Made by a program: the position numbers and the translations under genes
Source: Phycisphaerae bacterium RAS2
GTDB taxonomy: Bacteria > Planctomycetota > Phycisphaerae > UBA1845 > UTPLA1
Length of the DNA: 64,000 nucleotides
Direction: 5' to 3'
Assembly: GCA_007753915.1 (NCBI GenBank)
Contig: CP036352.1
Span: 2,356,001 to 2,420,000, forward strand
The notes under the pieces: generated by a model
Seen by the model: only the letters and a program-made list of their open reading frames with translations
Told to the model about the DNA's origin: nothing
Databases searched by the model: none
Part shown: positions 1 to 7,586 of the stretch, one piece after another
How positions within the stretch are numbered: the stretch's first letter is position 1
Layout: each line of letters begins with the position of its first letter

Positions 1-110
1 ACGAGTTGGCAACGGCCGCGGCGACGGCCATCGACAAGCTCCAGGAGTACCGCCAGGCTCTCATCACCGCCGCCGTCACAGGCAAGATCGACGTGCGGAG
101 GAATGCATGA
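1..110 (+). CDS. hsdS: Type I restriction specificity subunit HsdS, C-terminal end (partial)
   Basis: Only the last 35 residues lie in the window, in the frame beginning at base 3. They read as a helical segment (IDKLQEYRQALITAAVTGKI) that is the usual C-terminal end of HsdS, the DNA-recognition subunit of type I restriction-modification enzymes. The stop TGA (108-110) overlaps the ATG of the next gene. HsdS joins HsdM and HsdR in one complex; hsdR lies downstream at 1602 and hsdM presumably lies before the window. Identity rests on this short conserved end plus the hsdR context. Confidence 0.85.
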   Translation, partial: ELATAAATAIDKLQEYRQALITAAVTGKIDVRRNA

Positions 111-682
111 GCCAGAACTCCGCGACTAACTCCGAAGGCCTCCCGCTCGCCAGGCTATGTATGGTCTTGGCGAGTCTATCGCCGCTGTTCATCCTTTGGG
201 CGATTCGTGGCATCAACTGCGTTCCGGACCGGTATCTTGTCCCGGCGTGCATCGCTCTCGTAGTCCTGCCGAACCTGGTGTTGTTCGGGCGACTGGCCTT
301 GGCCAAGCGGGCGAATGATGTTCAGTCCAAGGTGATCGGTTCGGCGGACGATCATCGCGATCACCTGCTCGTGTATCTGTTTGCGGTGCTCCTGCCCTTG
401 TGGGATGCCGGAGCCGACAGCGTGCGAAGTGGCGCCGGCATCATCGTGGCGTTGCTCTTTGTGGTGTTCTTGTTCTGGCACATGAACCTCCACTACATGA
501 ACCTACTCTTCGCGCTGATCGGAAGGCGCGTTTACTCGGTTTACGACCAATCCAGTGAATCGATGGCGACAGACGCTGCGGGTTTTATCCTCATCACTTG
601 GCGGACCGCCATACCGGTCGGAACTCGTGTCGATGCGTTCCGGCTCAGTAACCGGGTCTATTGGGAGAAGCGAAACGCATGA
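107..682 (+). CDS. kwaA: Kiwa anti-phage system membrane protein KwaA
   Basis: The 191-residue protein has four hydrophobic segments (about residues 16-36, 45-66, 85-105 and 108-128) and a short soluble C-terminus. That size and topology match KwaA, the membrane component of the Kiwa anti-phage system. The assignment depends mainly on the partner: the next gene encodes a DUF4868 (KwaB-type) protein and overlaps this one by ATGA. The start ATG also overlaps the hsdS stop, and a GGAGG-like ribosome site (97-102) lies inside the end of hsdS. In Kiwa the membrane protein is thought to sense infection at the envelope and act with KwaB. The primary sequence alone is not diagnostic. Confidence 0.75.
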   Translation: MSQNSATNSEGLPLARLCMVLASLSPLFILWAIRGINCVPDRYLVPACIALVVLPNLVLFGRLALAKRANDVQSKVIGSADDHRDHLLVYLFAVLLPLWDAGADSVRSGAGIIVALLFVVFLFWHMNLHYMNLLFALIGRRVYSVYDQSSESMATDAAGFILITWRTAIPVGTRVDAFRLSNRVYWEKRNA

Positions 683-1605
683 GCACCGTAGACCTTGCGA
701 ATATTCGCACGACCGAGTTTGGCGTCTGCCTGTACGGAGATGGCAACGACAACAACGTCTTAGTGCCCGTCGATGCGGGAGTGCAAACCGCGCTTCGTGA
801 GATGGCGCAGGCTACGGCCGACAAGATCGGATGCTTCGGCCGCAATGCCAACCTGCCGAGCTACGAGCCGGCGGAGAAGTACGCAGCGACAGAGGCTCTG
901 AAATGCCCTATCGACGACGACCTTGAGGCGTCAGCTCCCGTTGCACTCTTTCGTGCGAACAACCTCCCGACATCTGTGGCAGCGATAGCGGAACCGTCCG
1001 CCATCGAGTTCTACTTTGCCCGACTGCGAGACAATCGGGGTCGGCAATTGATCGCCGTCAAGCGAGCGGCTCAGTTCAAGGGGATGCTCAAGGCCAAGGG
1101 CCGGTTGATCCGCTGGCTCGACGACACAATGCAGGTTGTTGAGGATGACGTGTTCAAGCTGGACCCGGACTTTGACTACCTTGTTACGGACGATGAGATC
1201 TACATCCTGCGCCCGAGTGCGTTCGAGTTCACCGTCGATCTTGACGAGACCATTCTCGCGAAAGCGAAGGAGAACGCGGAGAGTCTTCACAACACCGTGG
1301 CATTCATCGACTTCTCTGGGATCGCCGAGTATGTGGGCGGACACAAGCGAGCAGCCCGGCTCGTTGCCGCCCTCAAGAAGCGCAACGACTTGGCCTCCAC
1401 AGACCAGCGACTATTGAAGAAGGAGTGCCGAGAGACCGGTGTCGCGGTTGAGCGACGGAACGGGCGGATGTGTCCCGCAGCGGGGCACGAATACGAGTTC
1501 CTGATGCTCCTGGATCGCCGCCGTTACGCTCTCACACTCATCGCGGACACTCCTGAAACCTACGAGGCTCCGAGTCGACGAAGGGTCAACGGGGGTGCGG
1601 CATGA
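679..1605 (+). CDS. kwaB: Kiwa system protein KwaB (DUF4868)
   Basis: The 308-residue soluble protein carries the DUF4868 pattern: FYFARLRDNRGRQLIAVKRA near residues 113-132, then RLIRWLDD, EDDVFKLDPDFDYLV and DDEIYILRPSAFEF. This is the family that defines KwaB. I chose ATG 679 over an in-frame TTG at 661 because it forms an ATGA overlap with the kwaA stop and has GGGAGAAG (663-670) at good spacing. The C-terminal region contains a GHEYEFLMLLDRRRY stretch typical of the family. The stop overlaps the hsdR start, so kwaB is translationally coupled on both sides. KwaB is the cytosolic, DNA-associated part of Kiwa; which enzymatic activity it has, if any, cannot be read here. Confidence 0.85.
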   Translation: MSTVDLANIRTTEFGVCLYGDGNDNNVLVPVDAGVQTALREMAQATADKIGCFGRNANLPSYEPAEKYAATEALKCPIDDDLEASAPVALFRANNLPTSVAAIAEPSAIEFYFARLRDNRGRQLIAVKRAAQFKGMLKAKGRLIRWLDDTMQVVEDDVFKLDPDFDYLVTDDEIYILRPSAFEFTVDLDETILAKAKENAESLHNTVAFIDFSGIAEYVGGHKRAARLVAALKKRNDLASTDQRLLKKECRETGVAVERRNGRMCPAAGHEYEFLMLLDRRRYALTLIADTPETYEAPSRRRVNGGAA

Positions 1606-4600
1606 CGGTCGATCACAGAGAGCGGGCCTTCGAGGCAGCGATCGAGGACACGCTCCTCACGAGCGGCGGATACGTCAAGACGGACCCAGCAGCCTTCGAC
1701 CGCGAACGGGCGATCGATCCGGCCGTGTTTATCGCCTTCGTGAAAGACACGCAGCCCGAGACCTGGAACGCCCTGGAGAAGCTCCACGGCACCGGCACCG
1801 AGAGCGTGCTCCTGGACGACCTGGTGAAGGCGTTGGATGGTGCGAGCACCGTGCTCGGCGTGCTCCGACACGGCTTCAAGTGCTTTGGGAAGCTCGTGCG
1901 GGCCGCGTACTTCGCGCCCGCCCACGGGATGAACCCCGACACGCTGAAGCTCTACCAGGCGAACCGGCTGACGCTCACGCGGCAACTGAAGTACAGCACC
2001 AAGCACGAGAACTCGATCGACATGGTGATCGGTCTCAACGGCATCCCCGTGGCGACGATCGAGCTGAAGAACCCCATGACGGGGCAGACCGTCGAGCACG
2101 CCAAGCACCAATACAAGAACGACCGCGATCCGCGTGAAACCGTCTTCGACTTCAAGAAGCGGACGCTCGTTCACTTCGCCGTAGACCCCGACCTCGCGTA
2201 CATGACGACACGGCTTGCGGGCACCAAGACCGTCTTCCTCCCGTTCAACTGCGGCGACGGCACCGGCGCTGGGAACGCGCTCAACCCCGGCGGCTACAAG
2301 ACCGCGTATCTGTGGGAAGAAGTCTGGCAGCGTGACTCGTGGCTCGACATCATCGCCCGCTTCGTTCACCTCCAGGTCGAAGAGCGCACCATCGGCGGCA
2401 AGAAGTTCGTCAAGGAGACGATGATCTTCCCGCGCTATCACCAGTTGCTCGCCGTGCGGAAACTCGAATCCGACGCGCGCCGCGTCGGCACCGGCAGCAA
2501 CTACCTGATCCAGCATTCGGCGGGCAGTGGGAAGAGCAACTCCATCGCGTGGCTTGCTCACCGGCTCGCGAGCCTCCACAACGCCAAGGACCAGAAGGTG
2601 TTCGATTCCGTGGTGGTCATCACCGACCGCCGCGTCCTGGACCGCCAGCTTCAGGACACAATCTACCAGTTCGACCACAAGCAGGGCGTGGTGCAGAAGA
2701 TCGACGAGGACTCGGCGCAGCTCGCCGACGCGCTGAAGAACGCGACGCCGATCATCATCACGACGCTCCAGAAGTTCCCCTTCGTCGCCGACAAAGTGGG
2801 GGAGCTCCCCGAACGCCGCTACGCGGTGATCGTGGACGAGGCGCATAGCTCGCAGTCCGGCGAGGCCGTTGCCGAGCTCAAAGGCGTGCTCGCGGCCGAT
2901 AGCATCAAGAAGAAGGCCAAGGAGGAGGCGGAGGCCCAAGGCTTGCCGGACTACGAGGAGGAGATCCTCAAGACGATGGTGAAGCGGGGCCGCCAGCCGA
3001 ACATCAGCTTCTTCGCCTTCACCGCGACGCCCAAGTACAAGACGCTCGAAGTCTTCGGGCGGCCGGGACCAGGCGGCAAGCCCGAACCGTTCCACCTCTA
3101 CAGCATGAGGCAGGCGATCGAGGAGGGCTTCATCCTTGACGTGCTGAAGAACTACACCACCTACAAGACCTACTACCGGCTCGTGAAGACGACGGAGGAC
3201 GATCCGCAGGTCGTCAAGAGCAAGGCCGCCAAGGCGCTCGCCCGGTTCATGAGCCTGCATCCCCACAACATCGCGCAGAAGACCGAGGTGATGATCGAGC
3301 ACTTCCGCACCTTCACGCGCCACAAGATCGGCGGCCGTGCGAAGGCGATGGTCGTGACGGGCTCTCGGCTCCATGCCGTTCGCTACAAGCAGGAGTTCGA
3401 TCGGTACATCACGGAGAAGGGCTACGAAGACATCAAGACGCTGGTCGCGTTCTCGGGCACCGTCGATGATCCCGACGTGCCGGGCGTGAGCTACACCGAG
3501 CCGGACATGAACCGACAGCCCGACGGTAAGCCCCTCCGCGAGAAGGAGCTTCCCGAAAAGTTCGGGAGCCCCGAGTACCACGTCCTCATCGTCGCCGAGA
3601 AGTACCAGACCGGCTTTGACCAGCCGCTCTTGCACACCATGTATGTCGATAAGAGACTCGACGGCGTGCAGGCCGTGCAGACGCTCTCGCGTCTCAACCG
3701 CACCTGCCCCGGCAAGGAGGACACGTTCGTCCTGGACTTCGTGAACAAGGAAGAGGACATTCTCGAAGCCTTCAAGCCTTACTACGAGCAGACCGCCATC
3801 GGCGACCACGCCGATCCGCGTCAGCTCTACGAGCTTCAGACCAAGATGGAGGCCCAGCACGTCTACCACGCCCAGGACGTGGAGGCTTTCTGCAAGGTGT
3901 TCTTCAAGAGCAAGGCGACGCAGACGCCATCGGACCACGCGCTCATCAACGCGGCGATCGATCCGGCCGTGCAGCGCTTCGCGGCGCTTGACGAGGAGGA
4001 GCAGGAGGAGTTTCGCGGCTTGCTCGGAGCGTTCCGCAACCTTTACGCTTTCCTCTCTCAGATCATCCCATTCCAGGATTCAGACCTGGAGAAGCTCTAC
4101 ACCTACAGCCGCTTCCTCCTCTCGAAGCTGCCCCGCCGCCAGGGCGGGCCTCAATACGACTTCGAGGATGAGGTGACGCTGAAGTTCTATCGGCTCCAGA
4201 AGATCAGCGAGGGCACGATCACGCTCGCGCCGGGCGAACGCGGCGAAGTGTCGGGGCCGACCGCAGTCGGGACCGGCAAGAGCGAAGAGAAGGAAGTCGA
4301 GCTCTCGCAGTTGATCGACATCATCAACGAGAAGATGGGCACCGACTTCAAGACCGCCGATGAACTGTTCTTCAACCAGATCCGCGAAGAGGCCGTCGCC
4401 GACGAAACGCTCCGCCAGGCAGCGAACGCGAACACGATCGAGAACTTCCGCTTCGTGTTCAACAAGGCCCTCGAAGGTCTGTTCATCGACCGCATGGAGC
4501 AGAACGAGGAACTGTTCGCCCGCTACATGAACGACGCCGAGTTTCAGAAGCTCGTGGGTGAGCACCTACTCCGTCAGGTCTACACGCAAATCCGCGAAGA

Positions 4601-4634
4601 AGAGCCGACATCGTCCAGCAAACAAGTTGACTGA
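1602..4634 (+). CDS. hsdR: Type I restriction endonuclease motor/nuclease subunit HsdR
   Basis: At 1010 residues this is full length for HsdR, which translocates and cuts unmodified DNA as part of the HsdRMS complex. The N-terminal PD-(D/E)xK nuclease shows D140-region residues and IELKNP near residue 155. The SF2 helicase motor follows: Walker A SAGSGKS near 305, VDEAHSS near 411, FTATP near 473, and QTLSRLNRT near 693. A C-terminal helical region that binds HsdM/HsdS completes it. The ATG overlaps the kwaB stop (ATGA) and is preceded by GGGGGTG. It ends 8 bp from a converging small gene. No frameshift or missing motif is visible. Confidence 0.97.
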   Translation: MTVDHRERAFEAAIEDTLLTSGGYVKTDPAAFDRERAIDPAVFIAFVKDTQPETWNALEKLHGTGTESVLLDDLVKALDGASTVLGVLRHGFKCFGKLVRAAYFAPAHGMNPDTLKLYQANRLTLTRQLKYSTKHENSIDMVIGLNGIPVATIELKNPMTGQTVEHAKHQYKNDRDPRETVFDFKKRTLVHFAVDPDLAYMTTRLAGTKTVFLPFNCGDGTGAGNALNPGGYKTAYLWEEVWQRDSWLDIIARFVHLQVEERTIGGKKFVKETMIFPRYHQLLAVRKLESDARRVGTGSNYLIQHSAGSGKSNSIAWLAHRLASLHNAKDQKVFDSVVVITDRRVLDRQLQDTIYQFDHKQGVVQKIDEDSAQLADALKNATPIIITTLQKFPFVADKVGELPERRYAVIVDEAHSSQSGEAVAELKGVLAADSIKKKAKEEAEAQGLPDYEEEILKTMVKRGRQPNISFFAFTATPKYKTLEVFGRPGPGGKPEPFHLYSMRQAIEEGFILDVLKNYTTYKTYYRLVKTTEDDPQVVKSKAAKALARFMSLHPHNIAQKTEVMIEHFRTFTRHKIGGRAKAMVVTGSRLHAVRYKQEFDRYITEKGYEDIKTLVAFSGTVDDPDVPGVSYTEPDMNRQPDGKPLREKELPEKFGSPEYHVLIVAEKYQTGFDQPLLHTMYVDKRLDGVQAVQTLSRLNRTCPGKEDTFVLDFVNKEEDILEAFKPYYEQTAIGDHADPRQLYELQTKMEAQHVYHAQDVEAFCKVFFKSKATQTPSDHALINAAIDPAVQRFAALDEEEQEEFRGLLGAFRNLYAFLSQIIPFQDSDLEKLYTYSRFLLSKLPRRQGGPQYDFEDEVTLKFYRLQKISEGTITLAPGERGEVSGPTAVGTGKSEEKEVELSQLIDIINEKMGTDFKTADELFFNQIREEAVADETLRQAANANTIENFRFVFNKALEGLFIDRMEQNEELFARYMNDAEFQKLVGEHLLRQVYTQIREEEPTSSSKQVD

Positions 4635-4642
4635 CGCAGCAG

Positions 4643-4849
4643 TCAGCTCTTCCGTCGATTGTACGGGCTCTGATTCGTCGGTTTCAGCGAAATGTCGTTG
4701 TTCGCCGCGATTGCCCGTACAGACGCTTCCGTCCGCTGGACCTTGATCCCTATGACCCGCGTGGGAGTGTTCTCCGCGGCGAGTTGACGAACTTGCTTGA
4801 CCACTGCGGGCGTGATCGGTTCGCGGTGATTCGTGGGTTTCTTGGCCAT
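4643..4849 (-). CDS. Small conserved protein of unknown function (KPTNQSPY family)
   Basis: The 68-residue protein starts MAKKPTNHREPITPAVVKQV and ends ISLKPTNQSPYNRRKS. I recognise this pattern from a small uncharacterised family in proteobacteria and others; it looks like a helix-turn-helix-sized fold (TPTRVIGIKVQRTEASVRAI resembles a recognition helix pair). I chose the ATG at 4849, with AAAGGAC just upstream, over a start 45 bp earlier that has no ribosome site. It lies 53 bp downstream of the XRE gene on the same strand and may share its transcript. DNA binding is inference from the helix pattern only. Confidence 0.7.
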   Translation of the reverse strand: MAKKPTNHREPITPAVVKQVRQLAAENTPTRVIGIKVQRTEASVRAIAANNDISLKPTNQSPYNRRKS

Positions 4850-4902
4850 TCTCAAGTCCTTTCTGATTGAGGCGCTCGGTTCTGATTGTTCCACACACTC
4901 GG

Positions 4903-5349
4903 TTACGCGGAGACCATTTCACGTGGGGCGTCCAGTTCGACTTTGGTACGCAGGCGAACGTTGAGCGCGTCAAGAATCTTCATGGCCCGCTCCAGCGTGA
5001 TCCCGAAGTACTCGTTCCGCTCATCACGAGACACCTGCGATTCGTGAACATCGAGCCGCTTCGCCAAGTCTCGCTGGGAGATTCCCTGCGCGATTCGGAG
5101 CGAGATCAGCAGGTGCCCGAATCCGCGAAAGTTGTCGAGTTCATCAAACTCCCGGCGCTTGAGCCGCTCGTAGCTTTCCACCTCTTCCTTGAGTTGCAGG
5201 TGGAACGACTCCATCGGATCGGTGACCCGCTTGATTTCCTCATCCGTGAGGCCCGTCTCCTTCAGACGCTTCCGATGCTCGGTGAACCGGCTGCGCTCCT
5301 CCGCGAGACGAGCGACAGCCTCTTTGTACTCGGTCTCGTTGCGAATCAT
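4903..5349 (-). CDS. XRE-family transcriptional regulator, antitoxin-like
   Basis: The 148-residue protein has a charged helical N-terminal half (residues 1-75, probable coiled coil) and an XRE helix-turn-helix (about 80-133) with SLRIAQGISQRDLAKRLDVH and ESQVSRDERNEYFGITLERA. This arrangement recurs in predicted type II toxin-antitoxin regulators paired with a DUF6932-like partner. Its ATG overlaps the stop of the upstream partner gene (ATGA at 5346-5349), so the two are co-translated. It is the only obvious DNA-binding regulator in the island, and a perfect palindrome lies in the promoter of its operon (5957-5974), which suggests autoregulation and perhaps control of the divergent CBASS operon. 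Confidence 0.85.
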   Translation of the reverse strand: MIRNETEYKEAVARLAEERSRFTEHRKRLKETGLTDEEIKRVTDPMESFHLQLKEEVESYERLKRREFDELDNFRGFGHLLISLRIAQGISQRDLAKRLDVHESQVSRDERNEYFGITLERAMKILDALNVRLRTKVELDAPREMVSA

Positions 5350-5921
5350 GGTTGACCTCCGTTACGCATTTTCACGATGCCTCTCGGCGAGCCGTCGCGC
5401 CGCGATTGGCGGAACGCCGAGGGGAATTCCAGTTCGTTTCCGTGTTTGTCACGGATACCAGTGCCGATCCCAAGGCCCGGCACATGCGGGTAGAGCTCCA
5501 CGCGGTACCGATGCCACATTGGGAGTTGCAGCTTCGGATAGCCGCGATACGGGCGCCGCGAAGCGGGGTCCCAGGTCCACACCTTGTCCGGGTCTAGGAG
5601 ATTCAGTTCCCGCGTCAGTTGCCCGCTCTTGAGCCGATTCAGATCGCAGACGAAGTACCCGTCGATGTCGTTCGGATGGTCCTTGTCCTCCGCGAACGAT
5701 CCGTCGGCGAAGACCTCCGTGATTCCCACCCGCCAGAGCTGTCGGGTCAGCACTTCCAGGTTGTCCACCAGCTTGGCTCGCCAGCCTGCGTCCCAGGTCG
5801 GGCACTCGTTCGGCTCACCCGGCCCCAAGACCAGGACAGACTGCCGCAGTTCCGTGAATGTGACCTCGTAGTCACCGGGAGGCAGCAGGCCGTCAAGCTC
5901 GAATGGGGGGATCACCGTCAT
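5346..5921 (-). CDS. Nucleotidyltransferase-fold protein (DUF6932-like), partner of the XRE gene
   Basis: The 191-residue protein carries a minimal nucleotidyltransferase signature, FADGSFAEDKDHPNDIDGYF, giving G74-S75 and the D85/D87 pair of the pol-beta fold. A third catalytic acid is not obvious. The C-terminus is aromatic and basic (WHRYRVELYPHV). I placed the start at ATG 5921 because GAGGACG precedes it and because a promoter ends about 17 bases upstream; an earlier in-frame GTG at 5957 would lie upstream of that transcription start. It is first in an operon with the XRE gene. The pair resembles a toxin-antitoxin module, but which member would be toxic cannot be read from the sequence. 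Confidence 0.75.
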   Translation of the reverse strand: MTVIPPFELDGLLPPGDYEVTFTELRQSVLVLGPGEPNECPTWDAGWRAKLVDNLEVLTRQLWRVGITEVFADGSFAEDKDHPNDIDGYFVCDLNRLKSGQLTRELNLLDPDKVWTWDPASRRPYRGYPKLQLPMWHRYRVELYPHVPGLGIGTGIRDKHGNELEFPSAFRQSRRDGSPRGIVKMRNGGQP

Positions 5922-5938
5922 GTTGTCGTCCTCGTCAC

Positions 5939-5974
5939 CTTGACACTTTAGCACCACTTGACAGATACGTCAAG
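5939..5974. promoter_or_regulatory. Putative operator: CTTGAC half-sites in the divergent promoter region
   Basis: A perfect palindrome CTTGAC-N6-GTCAAG spans 5957-5974. A third CTTGAC half-site lies at 5939-5944, 18 bp away from the first half of the palindrome, i.e. on the same helix face within error. The palindrome overlaps both divergent -35 boxes. An XRE dimer is the natural candidate ligand because its gene is in the leftward operon. Binding is inferred. Confidence 0.6.
5945..5973 (-). promoter_or_regulatory. Predicted sigma70-type promoter of the nucleotidyltransferase/XRE operon
   Basis: On the minus strand TTGACG (5973-5968) and TAAAGT (5950-5945) are separated by exactly 17 bp. 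Transcription would start near 5938, about 17 bases before the ATG at 5921. The -35 box lies inside the palindrome. Confidence 0.65.
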
Positions 5975-5986
5975 CATGGCTATCGT
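5958..5986 (+). promoter_or_regulatory. Predicted sigma70-type promoter of the CBASS operon
   Basis: A consensus TTGACA (5958-5963) and TATCGT (5981-5986, four of six matches) are separated by 17 bp. Transcription would start near 5993, leaving a leader of about 109 bases before cdnC. The -35 box is shared with the palindrome at 5957-5974. Confidence 0.6.
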
Positions 5987-6101
5987 GTTCCCGACCAGCT
6001 ACCATCTCGAACCAGGGCTTGGGGGTGGGCTGGCTAACAGCCCCTACAGGTGGAACGGAAGCGACCGAACCGTGCAGGACCGAGAACAGGAGCGAGCCAG
6101 C

Positions 6102-7073
6102 ATGACCATCGCACCACGAATCGCACACTCGGACATCCGCCATTTCGCCGAGGATCGCGTCAACCTGCCGGCGGACATCGCGAAGGAGCGACGCCAGAAG
6201 GTGAACGAACTCCGCGAGCGCCTCGCGAAGTGGATGAAGGACCATCCGGAGTGCGGCATCGCCAAATCGTATCTGTCCGGCAGCTTGGCCAAGGGCACGG
6301 CGCTGAAAACATCGAGCGATGTCGATGTCGCGCTCTACATCAACTACGACGGCGAGAAGAAGGCCGACCGCAGGCTCGCCGACTGGATCGCGGAGAGGCT
6401 GCGGAAGGCGTACCCGCAGATGAAGCCGGAACAGATCGAGCCGCAGGAGTACTCGGTCAAGATCAAGTACAGGGAAGCCGGCATCGACGTGGACATCGTC
6501 CCTGTGTTCTACGAAGGCGACCCGCAGGACAAAGGCTGGCTCGTGTCGAAGAAGTCGGGCCGCTTGATGCTCACCAGCATCCCGATGCACCTTGCCTTCA
6601 CGCGCAAGCGGAAGGACGCCCAGCCGCAGCACTTCGCCCAGGTGGTGCGCCTCGCCAAGTGGTGGGCAACCGAGCAGAAGGGCGCCGACGCGAACTTCCG
6701 CTTCAAATCGTTCATGGTCGAGTTGATCTGCGCCCATCTTGCCGACAACGGCCAGAGCATGGCCGACTACCGCGTGGCGTTGGAGGCGTTCTTCAACTAC
6801 ATCGTGAAGACCGGCCTCAAGACGCGGATCGCGTTCAAGGACCATTACCCGGCGAGCGAACTGCCCGCCACGCTCCCCGATCCGATCCAGATCTTCGACC
6901 CGGTGAATCCGAAGAACAACGTCGCCTCGCAGTACACCGAGAATAACCGTCGGCTGATTGTGACCGCCGCGCAGGATGCGCTTGACGCCCTGAACGAGGC
7001 CCACACCGCCGCAACCAAGGGGCACGCCGTGCAGATGTGGCAGGTTGTGCTCGGCTCTTCGTTCAGGGGATGA
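6102..7073 (+). CDS. cdnC: CBASS cyclic oligonucleotide synthase (CD-NTase, CdnC type)
   Basis: The 323-residue enzyme shows the CD-NTase active site: GSLAKGTALKTSSDVDVALY with G60-S61 and metal ligands D73 and D75, and a third acid in GIDVDIVPVF (D129/D131). CdnC enzymes are activated by HORMA proteins and make cyclic tri-adenylate that switches on NucC; the three genes that follow encode exactly those partners. I chose ATG 6102, which has AGGAG (6088-6092) nine bases upstream and leaves a family-like N-terminus; open frame continues upstream to 5958 but through the promoter. It is followed three bases later by the HORMA gene. Product chemistry is inferred from the partners. Confidence 0.93.
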   Translation: MTIAPRIAHSDIRHFAEDRVNLPADIAKERRQKVNELRERLAKWMKDHPECGIAKSYLSGSLAKGTALKTSSDVDVALYINYDGEKKADRRLADWIAERLRKAYPQMKPEQIEPQEYSVKIKYREAGIDVDIVPVFYEGDPQDKGWLVSKKSGRLMLTSIPMHLAFTRKRKDAQPQHFAQVVRLAKWWATEQKGADANFRFKSFMVELICAHLADNGQSMADYRVALEAFFNYIVKTGLKTRIAFKDHYPASELPATLPDPIQIFDPVNPKNNVASQYTENNRRLIVTAAQDALDALNEAHTAATKGHAVQMWQVVLGSSFRG

Positions 7074-7076
7074 ATC

Positions 7077-7586
7077 ATGACGTACTCGTACACCACGACT
7101 GAAACTTGGTCCCGCACTCACGCCCGCTACGTCGCAGGCAAGGTCGCCGCCGACCTCCGGCAGATGCAACAGGAGTACGGCAGGCCGTCCGACACGGACA
7201 TCGAGAATTACGTGACGGAACTCACCGAGCTTCTCGCTGGTGGTTACGTCAAGGAGGTCAGCTACGGCTTCCGGCGCGACGGCGCGTGGATCGCCGCGTT
7301 GAAGTACACCGCCGACATGTACGGCAACCTCACGGCGGATGACCGCTCCGGACGAATCCCCAGGGGTGCCAACACCGCCGGCGCGGCGTGGTATTCGTTC
7401 CTGAGCTACAGCAGCGCGTGGTTTGCGTTGACGCAGGCCCAGCGCGATGCCATCGAGCGCGACCTCCCGTTTGCGCGATCGTCCGGCGCAGAGCCGATTG
7501 TCCTCACCGGCTCGTGGGCGCTGGACAAGTCCTACAGCGCCGCGGGCTGCGGCTTGCGGCGAGCCACGATTGGAGGGGCCGTATGA
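7077..7586 (+). CDS. cap7: CBASS HORMA-domain regulator Cap7
   Basis: The 169-residue protein begins MTYSYTTTETWSRTHARYVA and continues with KVAADLRQMQQEYG and RRDGAWIAALKYTADMYGNL, the pattern of bacterial HORMA domains in type III CBASS. Such proteins switch from open to closed form on binding a closure peptide and then activate the CD-NTase; the TRIP13-like ATPase resets them. AGGGGA precedes the ATG and only three bases separate it from the cdnC stop. Its own stop overlaps the next start (ATGA 7583-7586). The HORMA call rests on both sequence pattern and gene order. Only one HORMA gene is present, as in the simpler type III operons. Confidence 0.85.
   Translation: MTYSYTTTETWSRTHARYVAGKVAADLRQMQQEYGRPSDTDIENYVTELTELLAGGYVKEVSYGFRRDGAWIAALKYTADMYGNLTADDRSGRIPRGANTAGAAWYSFLSYSSAWFALTQAQRDAIERDLPFARSSGAEPIVLTGSWALDKSYSAAGCGLRRATIGGAV

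Noticed and set aside
1560-3938. A minus-strand open frame of nearly 800 codons over hsdR
   Set aside because: It is a mirror frame of the GC-rich hsdR gene, with no domain, and the plus strand encodes all HsdR motifs.
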